In this document: positions 1 to 6,194 of the stretch, in pieces
Layout: every line of letters starts with the position of its first letter
Numbering within the stretch: position 1 is the stretch's first letter
Origin: Chlorobiota bacterium
GTDB taxonomy: Bacteria > Bacteroidota > Ignavibacteria > Ignavibacteriales > Ignavibacteriaceae
Reading direction: 5' to 3'
DNA length: 9,289 bases
NCBI GenBank assembly: GCA_008363265.1
Contig: RHKR01000058.1
Coordinates: 1 to 9,289, forward strand
The notes under the pieces: generated by a model
What the model saw: only the letters and a program-made list of their open reading frames with translations
Database searches by the model: none
What the model was told of the DNA's origin: nothing
Program-made: the position numbers and the translations under genes

Positions 1-182
1 TCAACGATCACCATGTTGGTGTCGCCGGCTGCAATTCTTTGCTTAAGTTCGTCGACCGTCATTGTGGTTTTGGCGGCTTGAACTTCTGTCGCGGGCTTTC
101 CGTCACTTCCTGTGTTCTGGGCGTTGCAGCCTGTGATCGTGAAAACGAAGAAGAGGAGCGGAAGAAATGCTTTGTATCTCAT
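1..182 (-). CDS. Rhodanese-like lipoprotein, N-terminal part only (runs off the left edge)
   Basis: Only the first 60 codons are in the window. The protein opens with MRYK, a hydrophobic stretch (residues 5-16) and the lipobox ITGC with the lipidated Cys at residue 19, so it should be an exported lipoprotein. A polar linker follows (about 20-40), then MTVDELKQRI and NMVIV, which match the opening helix and first strand of a rhodanese fold. Rhodanese domains carry an active-site Cys for sulfur transfer or act as binding modules; that part lies outside the window, so activity cannot be judged. The ATG at 182 is preceded by AAAGG about seven bases upstream, which supports the start. It is the last visible gene of the minus-strand operon, 29 bases after the FmdB-type gene. 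The lipoprotein call is firm; the rhodanese call rests on about 20 residues. Confidence 0.72.
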   Translation of the reverse strand, partial: MRYKAFLPLLFFVFTITGCNAQNTGSDGKPATEVQAAKTTMTVDELKQRIAAGDTNMVIV

Positions 183-211
183 TAATGTACCTTTATTTTG
201 TTTAATTCCGT

Positions 212-457
212 TTAATTCAGACCGCAGGAGCCACCGCTGCAGCAGCTTCCGGTATCGCAGGAAGATGAAGTGTCGAAAGCGGGACTTGTCTTGGATGAAA
301 ACCCTCCCACCACATTGGGGGCGAAGGTTGACATGAGTTTTTTAATGTTGGCTGAGTTACACTTCGGACAGCTTACATCCTCGATTTTGGTTACCGAGCG
401 GTGAAGTATCTCGAAGCGGTTGTCGCAATCGGTGCATTTATATTCATAAATCGGCAT
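212..457 (-). CDS. FmdB-type small zinc-ribbon protein
   Basis: An 81-residue protein beginning MPIYEYKC, the hallmark of the FmdB/CxxC-CxxC-SSSS putative regulatory family. Four cysteines form the zinc ribbon: C8-x2-C11 and C30-x2-C33. FEILHRS (15-21) between the pairs is also typical. The tail, from about residue 54, is rich in Ser and Gly and holds four more cysteines (C67, C72, C73, C78). Such Cys/Ser/Gly tails are common in the family. FmdB was named for a proposed regulator of formamidase in Methylophilus; the general role of the family is unknown, so no function is assigned here. A clear AAGGAG lies six bases before the ATG. The gene starts 14 bases after the anti-sigma-like gene, so the two are very likely co-transcribed. 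Confidence 0.88.
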   Translation of the reverse strand: MPIYEYKCTDCDNRFEILHRSVTKIEDVSCPKCNSANIKKLMSTFAPNVVGGFSSKTSPAFDTSSSCDTGSCCSGGSCGLN

Positions 458-463
458 TTTTAA

Positions 464-469
464 CTCCTT
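464..469 (-). promoter_or_regulatory. Shine-Dalgarno site of the FmdB-type gene
   Basis: AAGGAG on the minus strand, six bases upstream of the ATG at 457. It lies wholly in the 14-base gap after the anti-sigma-like gene. It is the clearest ribosome-binding site in the minus-strand operon. Confidence 0.75.
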
Positions 470-471
470 GT

Positions 472-705
472 TTACTCAAGATCAAGTTTTTTTAATAGAT
501 TGTTGTGAAGCTCATCGCTGAAGCCGGGGTCGTACTCGCGGTACCAGTCGATAATGCACTCGATCGAGGCGCTGTAGTCGCTGCATGATCCGCATGTTTC
601 GATGTGGTGCCTGATGGCGCGGCATCTCTCCGAGTCGATATCCTCTTTAAGATTTTCGCAGATGTAAACCATTACATCCTTGCATTGTACATTTTCAAAT
701 TTCAT
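472..705 (-). CDS. Small soluble zinc-binding anti-sigma-like protein (ZAS type)
   Basis: A 77-residue protein whose ATG overlaps the sigma-factor stop by four bases (ATGA), the usual arrangement of an ECF sigma factor and its anti-sigma factor. It shows H34-x3-C38-x2-C41 with C8 twenty-six residues upstream, which matches the ZAS (zinc-binding anti-sigma) pattern. Further cysteines are at 16, 28 and 50. There is no transmembrane segment, so it should be cytoplasmic, as RsrA and ChrR are, rather than a membrane sensor such as RseA. Family knowledge: the ZAS domain binds and inhibits its sigma factor, and in RsrA zinc loss and disulfide formation release it. Whether this one senses redox is inference from the seven cysteines in a short soluble chain. 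After the domain (from about 50) only a short acidic tail remains, so no separate sensor domain is present. Confidence 0.8.
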   Translation of the reverse strand: MKFENVQCKDVMVYICENLKEDIDSERCRAIRHHIETCGSCSDYSASIECIIDWYREYDPGFSDELHNNLLKKLDLE

Positions 706-1262
706 CTCTGAAATTCCTTTGAAATCTCGTTTCGTAAAAAAGCGCGTGCCCTGTGAAGGCGTGATTTGACTGCGGGAACCGACAGGCCTGTTATACCCGC
801 GGTTTCCTCGGTCGAGAGTTGCTGCACATCCCTCAGGGTAAAAACAATTCTGTATTCAGGTGCAAGTTTGTCGATCGAACGGTCTAAAATTTCTCTTAAT
901 TCCTGATTTTCCACCGACTTATAGGGAATTGTCGACCAGTCGGCGGCGTGCCTCTCACTGAAGAGCTCTTCGTCATCATCCGGTTCCACGAACATATCCT
1001 TCTTCGCCTTCCGTGCCGACATGAGGCAGTGGTTAACGGATATCCGGTAGAGCCATGTTGAGAGTTTTGAGTTGCCGTCGAAACCTTTCAGTGATCTCAG
1101 CATGCTCAGGAAGGTCTCCTGCATCACGTTCTCCGCCTTTTCGCGGTTGCGGCAGATCTTGAACGCGAAGCTGTAGAGGGTTTTCTCGTATTTCTTAACC
1201 AGGTCTCTGAGAGCATCCCTGTCGCCCGTCTTGGCCAATTCTATTAATTTTTCTTCTGACAT
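702..1262 (-). CDS. ECF-type RNA polymerase sigma factor
   Basis: A 186-residue sigma-70 family protein of the extracytoplasmic-function group, with only regions 2 and 4. Region 2 spans about residues 18-88: AENVMQETFLSMLRSLKGF is region 2.2/2.3 and STWLYRISVNHCL the DNA-melting and -10 recognition part. A very acidic linker (93-105, EPDDDEEL) follows. Region 4 spans about 120-178: LAPEYRIVFTLRD, then the helix-turn-helix STEETAGITGLSVPAVKSRLHRAR that reads the -35 element. The frame is open to an earlier ATG at 1349, but that would overlap the upstream glycosylase gene and add 29 residues unlike the family. The ATG at 1262 (MSEEKLIELA) fits the family length and lies 25 bases after the glycosylase stop. 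The ribosome-binding site is weak. Its likely partner is the overlapping downstream ZAS gene. Confidence 0.93.
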   Translation of the reverse strand: MSEEKLIELAKTGDRDALRDLVKKYEKTLYSFAFKICRNREKAENVMQETFLSMLRSLKGFDGNSKLSTWLYRISVNHCLMSARKAKKDMFVEPDDDEELFSERHAADWSTIPYKSVENQELREILDRSIDKLAPEYRIVFTLRDVQQLSTEETAGITGLSVPAVKSRLHRARAFLRNEISKEFQR

Positions 1263-1287
1263 TTGATGATCCAAGTGAAAAAAAGAT

Positions 1288-1923
1288 TCAATAAATGGGC
1301 GATCCGGCCCCGGGAGTATCAATACTTTTCCATAAATAATAACAAGCAATGGTGTTGTAAGGTGCCCAATTGCCCTTTTCAGAGATCTCGATGAGCTTTT
1401 TGGTATCAGGCATTTCAGGGAGGTTGTAGTTAACCATCACGGCGCGCTTGATTCCGAGGTCGCCAACGGGGAGGATGTTTGGCCTTACAAGTGTGAACAT
1501 CAGGAACATGTGGGCTGTCCACTCGCCGACACCTTTGATCTTCACGAGTTCCCTTATGATCTCATCATCGGTCATATCAGGGAATTTGTGGAAGTGCACA
1601 TCCCCCTTCAGGAAGGCGGAGGCGATCTCCTTTACATAGCGCACCTTCGCATTCGAGAGTCCGAGGGCCCTGATATCGTCGTGCGGGGTGTCGAGTATCA
1701 GCTGCAGACCGGGGTCATCGCCGAATTTTTCGAGGAATCTCTGCTCGATCTTCCAGGCTGCCTTGATCGAAAGTTGCTGGTTAATTATCGCGGTAATGAG
1801 GTCTTTCGCGTAATGAGGCCGCTCTTCGTAACCGAAAGGGGGTATTTTTTCGGTCAGTGGCTTAAGAACCGGGTCATTTTTGGCGAGATGTTCAATACCT
1901 TTCGTTATTTCATTTCGATTCAT
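1288..1923 (-). CDS. DNA-3-methyladenine glycosylase, AlkA-like HhH-GPD family
   Basis: A 211-residue base-excision repair enzyme that should cut alkylated bases from DNA. The helix-hairpin-helix is at about 126-140 (VKIKGVGEWTAHMF) and the GPD part follows with PVGDLGIKRAV, where D155 sits at the position of the catalytic Asp of AlkA (D238 in E. coli). NQQLS (48-52) and the C-terminal tryptophan-rich motif ending YYLWKS (195-200) are also typical. It lacks the N-terminal TBP-like domain of E. coli AlkA and so resembles the shorter AlkA/MAG-type proteins. No Fe-S cysteine cluster of the EndoIII/MutY kind is present. The open frame reaches back to 2070, but that overlaps the divergent gene and the extra residues are not family-like; the ATG at 1923 is preferred, although no Shine-Dalgarno sequence precedes it. 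It is the first gene of the minus-strand operon. Confidence 0.92.
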   Translation of the reverse strand: MNRNEITKGIEHLAKNDPVLKPLTEKIPPFGYEERPHYAKDLITAIINQQLSIKAAWKIEQRFLEKFGDDPGLQLILDTPHDDIRALGLSNAKVRYVKEIASAFLKGDVHFHKFPDMTDDEIIRELVKIKGVGEWTAHMFLMFTLVRPNILPVGDLGIKRAVMVNYNLPEMPDTKKLIEISEKGNWAPYNTIACYYLWKSIDTPGAGSPIY

Positions 1924-1973
1924 TATATTAATTTGCTTGTTTATATTTATAAAATTACGTTCCCCAAAGTTAA
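1924..1973. promoter_or_regulatory. Divergent intergenic spacer, expected to hold promoters for both clusters
   Basis: Fifty bases, strongly AT-rich, lie between the ATG of the glycosylase (minus) and the ATG of the sensor protein (plus). As both genes are first in their clusters, promoters are expected here. On the plus strand TTGCTT (1933-1938) could be a weak -35 element. On the minus strand GGAAC (1963-1959) resembles an ECF -35 element but is too close to the start codon to be convincing. No clear operator palindrome was seen. With only 50 bases, the two promoters must overlap or extend into a coding region. Confidence 0.5.
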
Positions 1974-4130
1974 ATGTTAACAACTTCAAAATTAGTTGAA
2001 AAATTAAAGACGAACTTCTTCCTGAAAAAAGCCCAGGAAGAAGCCGCGCGCCTCGGCGAACTCCGGTCACAGATAAAGGAGGTTCCCGAGGGTGAGATCA
2101 TTTATCAAACTGGGGAACGTGCCGGGTATGTTTACCTGATACTCTACGGTCTTGTGAAGATCAAGATAAAGACGAAGCAAGGAGCCAAGATAATAAACAA
2201 GGCGGCCGGTGATTTCTTCGGTGAGCGTGAAGTGCTGGAGGGCCTCGAAAGGAACTCCACCGCAATTGCCGAGATAGGTACCGAGCTTTTGCCTGTTCCC
2301 GCGTCCCTTTTTACCGGACTCGTTTACAGTAACAAGGAGATCAAGACCAACGTCAAGATAAATCTCGCCAGAACCTACGACCTCACAAAGGAAGGGGCCG
2401 AGGCGATCCTGGACGAAGGTGAACCTGAAAAAGCGGATCAACTCCTCAGCAGTTATGTCGGGAAGGCCGAAGAGGTGGAAGAGATTGAGGAGGTTGAGGA
2501 AGAAGCCACAACCGCGGCCAAAGAGGAGCCCGTACCACCCGCGCCCGAAGAGATCGAAGAGCCTGTTGTAGAGTCTGAAGTTCCGGCCACTGAGCCTGAG
2601 TTTACCTACTCCATCCCTGATGACGAGGAAGAGGAGTACGAAGAAGAAGATATGTATCCTGAAGAGCCGGCCGAAGAGTATGCCGTCGCGCAACAGGATA
2701 TCGATCTGATCGAGGCATCCACCGGCGCGGGGGTGGAAGATGCTGACATTCGGCATGACATTGATATTGTTGAGGCTCACTTCGCCGGGGAAGAAGAGTC
2801 CTTACCGGCAGATGACCGCTGGGATGAAGAAGAAGAGGAGTTCCGCGACTTCATCGAATCTGATGAAGAGGAAACAGAGGAAGAACCGGATGCGGATGTG
2901 GAACACGATCTCGAAATAATCGAAGATCATTTCGCAACCGAAGACGAACCCTCCACTCCGCCGCAGGCGGACCACACTCCATCCCCCACGCCGGACCCCT
3001 CCGTCCTCCCCCTGATAAAACTGCTGGTATCAGTCTGCAGGGCCGAGAGTCCCGATGATATTTATAATTCATTAAAGTACGAACTCCCCGCGATGGTTGG
3101 GGCAAGGGAGTTTGTAATGTTCAACTTTGACGGCGGTTTCCTTACCCCCGCGGGCGGTTATCAGCAAGGTGAGACGAATTTCGCCGTGCGCGAGAAGATA
3201 GCTTACGAACTTATAATGATGAAAGAGCCGGTTACGCTCTTTGATCTCGATGGCTCCGGTATGATCGAGGGCCTCGAGCATGTGGATGCCAGGGATATCC
3301 CCTCTTCACTTCTCTATTATCCTCTAACAGATTCCGCCGACAGGGTGATCGGGTGCTTCATATTCTTCTCATCCGTCAGCGGAAGGTTTTCGCCCGGAGA
3401 CGTGATGATGCTGGAAGATCTCGCGAAAGCTGCCTCGGGAGTTCTCGACAAGGTTACCGCGGGGAGGACCTCACTTACCGCGAAGTATGAAGACCTCCAG
3501 AAGTACACCGCCTTCTTCGGATCAGAGATAAAAATGGCCGTGGAGACAATTCTCTCCGTGAGTGAAACACTCGACCGCGGAAAACTCTCCGATAAGGTGA
3601 GGTTCGGGTTTGATATTATAAGAGAACGGGCTTCGGGGCTGAAAGGATTTCTTGATTCCATCCAATTCTTTGTGGGTAAGATCCCCGGTTTTACGAAACA
3701 GCCGTACCTCGTCAGCGAACTTCTCGACGATTTCCTCGTTAAAGTATCTGAGCCCGCAAAACAGCGTGAGGTTACACTTCTGCGTAAGTATCAGGCCGAT
3801 ATGGTGATGTTTTTCAACCGCGAGCTTTTCATCCACGCGCTTACACTTGTCACACAGAACTCTTTTGATGCCATGCCTGAGGGTGGAAAGATCTATTACT
3901 CCACTTCCGCGAATGAGTCGAACATCCTCATTTCGATCCGCGATACGGGTCCCGGGGTGCATGCCGATATGCGTGACAAGATATTTGAACCTTTCTTCAC
4001 CTTCGGTAAAACAGGGGTGGGGCTCGGGTTGCCAATAGCCAACAAGATAATTAAAGAACATGGAGGTTACATCTACCTCGAATCTTCCAGAAACCAAGGA
4101 ACAGAAATAATAATAGCACTACCAGTATGA
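1974..4130 (+). CDS. Multidomain sensor: cNMP-binding-like + acidic linker + GAF + His-less DHp + HATPase
   Basis: A 718-residue cytoplasmic protein with no membrane segment. Domains in order: (1) a cyclic-nucleotide-binding-like beta barrel at about 36-115, with EGEIIYQTGERAGYVYLILYG and GDFFGEREVL; the phosphate-binding Glu is present (E84), but the usual Arg is offset (R93-N-S-T-A), so ligand binding is uncertain. (2) A Glu/Asp/Pro-rich, presumably disordered linker at about 146-340 holding a motif repeated three times. (3) A GAF-like domain at about 345-490. (4) A DHp-like two-helix region at about 500-570, in which GSEIKMAV (516-523) takes the place of the H box; Ser517 is where the phosphoacceptor His should be. 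(5) A HATPase_c domain at about 600-718 with N box (N629), DTGPG (657-661), FEPFF (671-675) and GVGLGL (681-686), all intact. It should bind ATP but cannot autophosphorylate on the usual His. Its stop overlaps the miaA-like start by four bases (ATGA). The start ATG has no strong Shine-Dalgarno sequence. Molecular partner unknown. Confidence 0.88.
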   Translation: MLTTSKLVEKLKTNFFLKKAQEEAARLGELRSQIKEVPEGEIIYQTGERAGYVYLILYGLVKIKIKTKQGAKIINKAAGDFFGEREVLEGLERNSTAIAEIGTELLPVPASLFTGLVYSNKEIKTNVKINLARTYDLTKEGAEAILDEGEPEKADQLLSSYVGKAEEVEEIEEVEEEATTAAKEEPVPPAPEEIEEPVVESEVPATEPEFTYSIPDDEEEEYEEEDMYPEEPAEEYAVAQQDIDLIEASTGAGVEDADIRHDIDIVEAHFAGEEESLPADDRWDEEEEEFRDFIESDEEETEEEPDADVEHDLEIIEDHFATEDEPSTPPQADHTPSPTPDPSVLPLIKLLVSVCRAESPDDIYNSLKYELPAMVGAREFVMFNFDGGFLTPAGGYQQGETNFAVREKIAYELIMMKEPVTLFDLDGSGMIEGLEHVDARDIPSSLLYYPLTDSADRVIGCFIFFSSVSGRFSPGDVMMLEDLAKAASGVLDKVTAGRTSLTAKYEDLQKYTAFFGSEIKMAVETILSVSETLDRGKLSDKVRFGFDIIRERASGLKGFLDSIQFFVGKIPGFTKQPYLVSELLDDFLVKVSEPAKQREVTLLRKYQADMVMFFNRELFIHALTLVTQNSFDAMPEGGKIYYSTSANESNILISIRDTGPGVHADMRDKIFEPFFTFGKTGVGLGLPIANKIIKEHGGYIYLESSRNQGTEIIIALPV
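2691..2936 (+). repeat. Triplicated short motif coding for HD-[IL]-[DE]-I-[IV]-E-x-HFA in the acidic linker
   Basis: Within the sensor's linker the protein shows QQDIDLIEA (residues 240-248), RHDIDIVEAHFA (260-271) and EHDLEIIEDHFA (310-321). The second and third copies match at eight of twelve positions, with conservative changes at three more; the first keeps only the D-I-D-L-I-E-A core. The spacing is 20 and 50 residues. The flanking sequence is plain acidic low complexity, so these hydrophobic patches stand out. They could be short amphipathic helices that bind a partner; this is inference. Confidence 0.7.
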
Positions 4131-5059
4131 GTTATGACTACATTGCAGTAATTGGTGCCACCGCGACAGGTAAAACGAACCTCGCGGTGAAAATAGCACA
4201 AATGGTCGACGGAGAGATAATCTCCTGCGACTCCAGACAGGTTTACAGAGGTATGGATATCGGAACCGGCAAGGATCTCGATGCATACAGCACAAAAAGC
4301 GGTAAGATACCTTATCACCTGATCGATATTCTTGACCCCAACGAGGACTACAGCGTTTTCCGCTTTCTTGAGGATTTCTATAACTGTTACGATGATATCA
4401 AAGCCCGCGGCAAGGTACCCGTTCTTTGCGGCGGAAGTTACCTCTATTACACGGCTCTTTTCATGCGCTACCCCATGGTTAAGGTTGAGAACCTTGAAGC
4501 AAAATGCGAAGCGGCCATGGAAGAGGATCATCAGGCGATGATCGAGGAACTGAAGCGGCTTAATCCCCTGCTTCACAACCGGACCGACCTTGATGACAAG
4601 GCCAAAACAGCAAAGGCGCTGGTTATCGCGCGGGAGAGTTCCGAAGTGGAGAAGAAGAACGGACTCGTTCATCCCCCTGTGGAACTGAAACCGCTTGTGA
4701 TAGCCACACAGGTCTCACGTGAAGAGTATTACAAGCGTATCCGCCTCCGTCTGGCCGACAGGCTGCGCAACGGCCTCGTTGATGAGGTGCGTAACCTTAT
4801 GAACTCCGGAATTAAACAGGAGAGGCTTGACTATTTCGGTCTTGAGTACAAATTTGCAGGAAAGTATCTCCGCTCTGAGCTCTCGAAGAATGACATGATC
4901 CAGAAACTGATCTCGGCGATCAACGATTACGCCAAGAAGCAGATGACGGGTATATCGAAGCTTGACAAGCACTATCTCAACGTGAACTGGATACCGCCTG
5001 AGGATACCGCCTCGGCAAGGCAACTGATCGCTGAATCAGGATTCACGATAGTTGATTAA
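4127..5059 (+). CDS. miaA: tRNA dimethylallyltransferase (MiaA-like), divergent
   Basis: A 310-residue enzyme of the MiaA/IPP-transferase family, which adds a dimethylallyl group to N6 of A37 in tRNAs that read codons starting with U. Seen motifs: P-loop GATATGKT (10-17), DSRQVYRGMDIGTGK (35-49) with the catalytic Asp at 35, YHLIDILDPNEDYS (63-76), GGSYLYYTAL (102-111) and DRLRNGLVDEV (211-221). Several signature sites differ from classical MiaA: GGTGLY is GGSYLY, the AIGY motif is YFGLEYK (236-242), and the C-terminal T-W-[LF]-R motif is TGIS (274-277). The helical insertion is also poorly conserved (120-175). The length is normal and there is no frameshift. It may be a second MiaA paralog of the kind known from Bacteroides species, with altered substrate. 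The ATG overlaps the stop of the sensor gene, so translation is probably coupled. The family is firm; the exact tRNA substrate is less so. Confidence 0.85.
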   Translation: MSYDYIAVIGATATGKTNLAVKIAQMVDGEIISCDSRQVYRGMDIGTGKDLDAYSTKSGKIPYHLIDILDPNEDYSVFRFLEDFYNCYDDIKARGKVPVLCGGSYLYYTALFMRYPMVKVENLEAKCEAAMEEDHQAMIEELKRLNPLLHNRTDLDDKAKTAKALVIARESSEVEKKNGLVHPPVELKPLVIATQVSREEYYKRIRLRLADRLRNGLVDEVRNLMNSGIKQERLDYFGLEYKFAGKYLRSELSKNDMIQKLISAINDYAKKQMTGISKLDKHYLNVNWIPPEDTASARQLIAESGFTIVD

Positions 5060-6194
5060 ATTAAAAGACCCCGTTTCGGCATACATTCGCAAACGGGGTT
5101 TTCATTTTAAGCCATTTTATTCGAATTTCAGCGGTTTTCGTGATATTGTCGTTGTAATTCCCTGCTATGATGAGCTGAGGAACCTGCCGGTTCTCTGGAG
5201 CTCACTCCTCAACACCACTCCCGTTGGAAATGGAAGTGTTGCCCTCCTTTTTGTCGTAAATCACCCTGAAGATGCACCGGCTGAGAGAAAAGCCGGCAGC
5301 CTGAAAACCGTGGAGTGGCTGCAGGAAAAAGGGGAGGAGGGGAAGATGGATATCGCGTTACTCGATCTTTTTAGTCCCGGATGTGAGGTGCCGGCAAAGC
5401 ACGCTGGCGCGGGCTACCCGAGGAAGGCCGGCCTCGACGCGGCCACCGCCCTGACCGACCCGGCGAAGACTGAAAACTCCCTCCTTGTTTCACTGGATGC
5501 CGACTGTGAAGTGTCGCCTGACTATCTTCGAGTATTGACCGTACTTGCCCGGGAAGGATGTCCCGCCGCGGTGCTCGAGTATCATCACAGGACCGACCAT
5601 CCCGCGAACGCGCCTGCAATTCAGGAGTATGAAGCGTATCTTCGCTCATATACAGAGGGATTGAAACGCGCGGGTTCGCCCTACGCGTATCACTTCATCG
5701 GTTCAACGATGGTTTGCAGTGTCGCCACGTATGTGAAGGCAGGAGGAATGAACACGCGACGTGCTGCCGAGGATTTCTATTTCCTCGAGGCGATCGCGAA
5801 AGTAACCCCCATCCGGACGGTCGAACCCGCCCTCGTTTTCCCCTCGAACAGGCTAAGCGACAGGGTAATATTCGGCACGGGCAAGGCGATGACCCGCCGC
5901 GTGGAGTCAGGTGAGCGGATCGCGCCCTATCCACCCGAAGCGTTCGAGGTTTTGCGGCGATTCCTTGAAGTTTACAGTTTTCCCCATCCTGATGTCCCCT
6001 CTCTTGTGGCAGCAGTGCAATCCCTCGACCCGTGGGTATTCGAATTCCTCGAGTCATACAGATTTACCCGCGCGATGGAGCAGATCCATGCCACGTCAAA
6101 AACCCCAAAACAGCTCCTCCGCCAAAAACACCTCTGGTTCGACGCCCTCAAAACCCTCCGGTTTGTAGGGAGATCAGTGGTGAGTGGCGAGTAG
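5052..6194 (+). CDS. Family 2 glycosyltransferase (GT-A fold), probable TTG start
   Basis: About 380 residues. The GT-A core begins at 31 (DIVVVIPCYDE), with a donor-site motif AGAGYPRKAGLDAA (118-131), the metal-binding DAD (149-151) in SLDADCEVSPDYL, and the acceptor-side ED (240-241) in AAEDFYFLEAI. GTGKAMTRR (275-283) follows. No membrane segment is seen, so it is likely a cytoplasmic enzyme that moves a sugar from a nucleotide donor; donor and acceptor cannot be read from sequence. The start is uncertain: in frame there is no ATG or GTG before the core, and TTG at 5052, overlapping the miaA stop by eight bases with AGG 11 bases upstream, is the only usual start codon. PVSAYIRKRGFHFKPFYSNF reads as real protein. 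A terminator-like hairpin lies in codons 5-17. The last codons (VVSGE) are made of a heptanucleotide repeat, so the C-terminus may be recent. Confidence 0.82.
   Translation: MIKLKDPVSAYIRKRGFHFKPFYSNFSGFRDIVVVIPCYDELRNLPVLWSSLLNTTPVGNGSVALLFVVNHPEDAPAERKAGSLKTVEWLQEKGEEGKMDIALLDLFSPGCEVPAKHAGAGYPRKAGLDAATALTDPAKTENSLLVSLDADCEVSPDYLRVLTVLAREGCPAAVLEYHHRTDHPANAPAIQEYEAYLRSYTEGLKRAGSPYAYHFIGSTMVCSVATYVKAGGMNTRRAAEDFYFLEAIAKVTPIRTVEPALVFPSNRLSDRVIFGTGKAMTRRVESGERIAPYPPEAFEVLRRFLEVYSFPHPDVPSLVAAVQSLDPWVFEFLESYRFTRAMEQIHATSKTPKQLLRQKHLWFDALKTLRFVGRSVVSGE
5065..5102 (+). terminator. Strong hairpin with T-rich tail after miaA, inside the glycosyltransferase 5' end
   Basis: ACCCCGTTT (5068-5076) pairs perfectly with AAACGGGGT (5091-5099) around a 14-base loop. 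One G-U and two A-U pairs extend the stem to 12 pairs (5065-5076 with 5091-5102). A T-rich stretch (TTTTCATTTT) follows on the plus strand and AAAA precedes the left arm, so it could work in either direction. It begins only six bases after the miaA-like stop, the normal place for an intrinsic terminator. It also lies in the first codons of the glycosyltransferase if the TTG start is right. Confidence 0.6.

Noticed and set aside
1263..1349. An upstream ATG at 1349 that would lengthen the sigma factor by 29 residues
   Set aside because: It would overlap the end of the glycosylase gene by about 60 bases, and the extra residues do not resemble the N-terminus of ECF sigma factors.
1959..1963. GGAAC on the minus strand as an ECF-type -35 element for self-activation of the sigma operon
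   Set aside because: The start site would fall about five bases before the glycosylase ATG, and no matching -10 element (such as GTC) is seen at the right distance. Chance match in a short spacer is likely.
1510..1980. A 156-codon plus-strand open frame opposite the DNA glycosylase
   Set aside because: The glycosylase on the minus strand has its full HhH-GPD motif set. The plus-strand product has no family features.
2067..2780. A 237-codon open frame on the minus strand opposite the sensor's N-terminus and linker
   Set aside because: It is rich in Phe, Leu and Gly only because it is the complement of acidic codons (GAA/GAG). No motif, no ribosome-binding site, and the plus-strand gene is well supported.
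2460..2960. GAAGAG-rich DNA in the sensor gene as a possible tandem DNA repeat or assembly artefact
   Set aside because: The frame stays open, codons vary (GAA/GAG/GAT/GAC), and the composition fits an acidic disordered linker rather than an exact DNA repeat.
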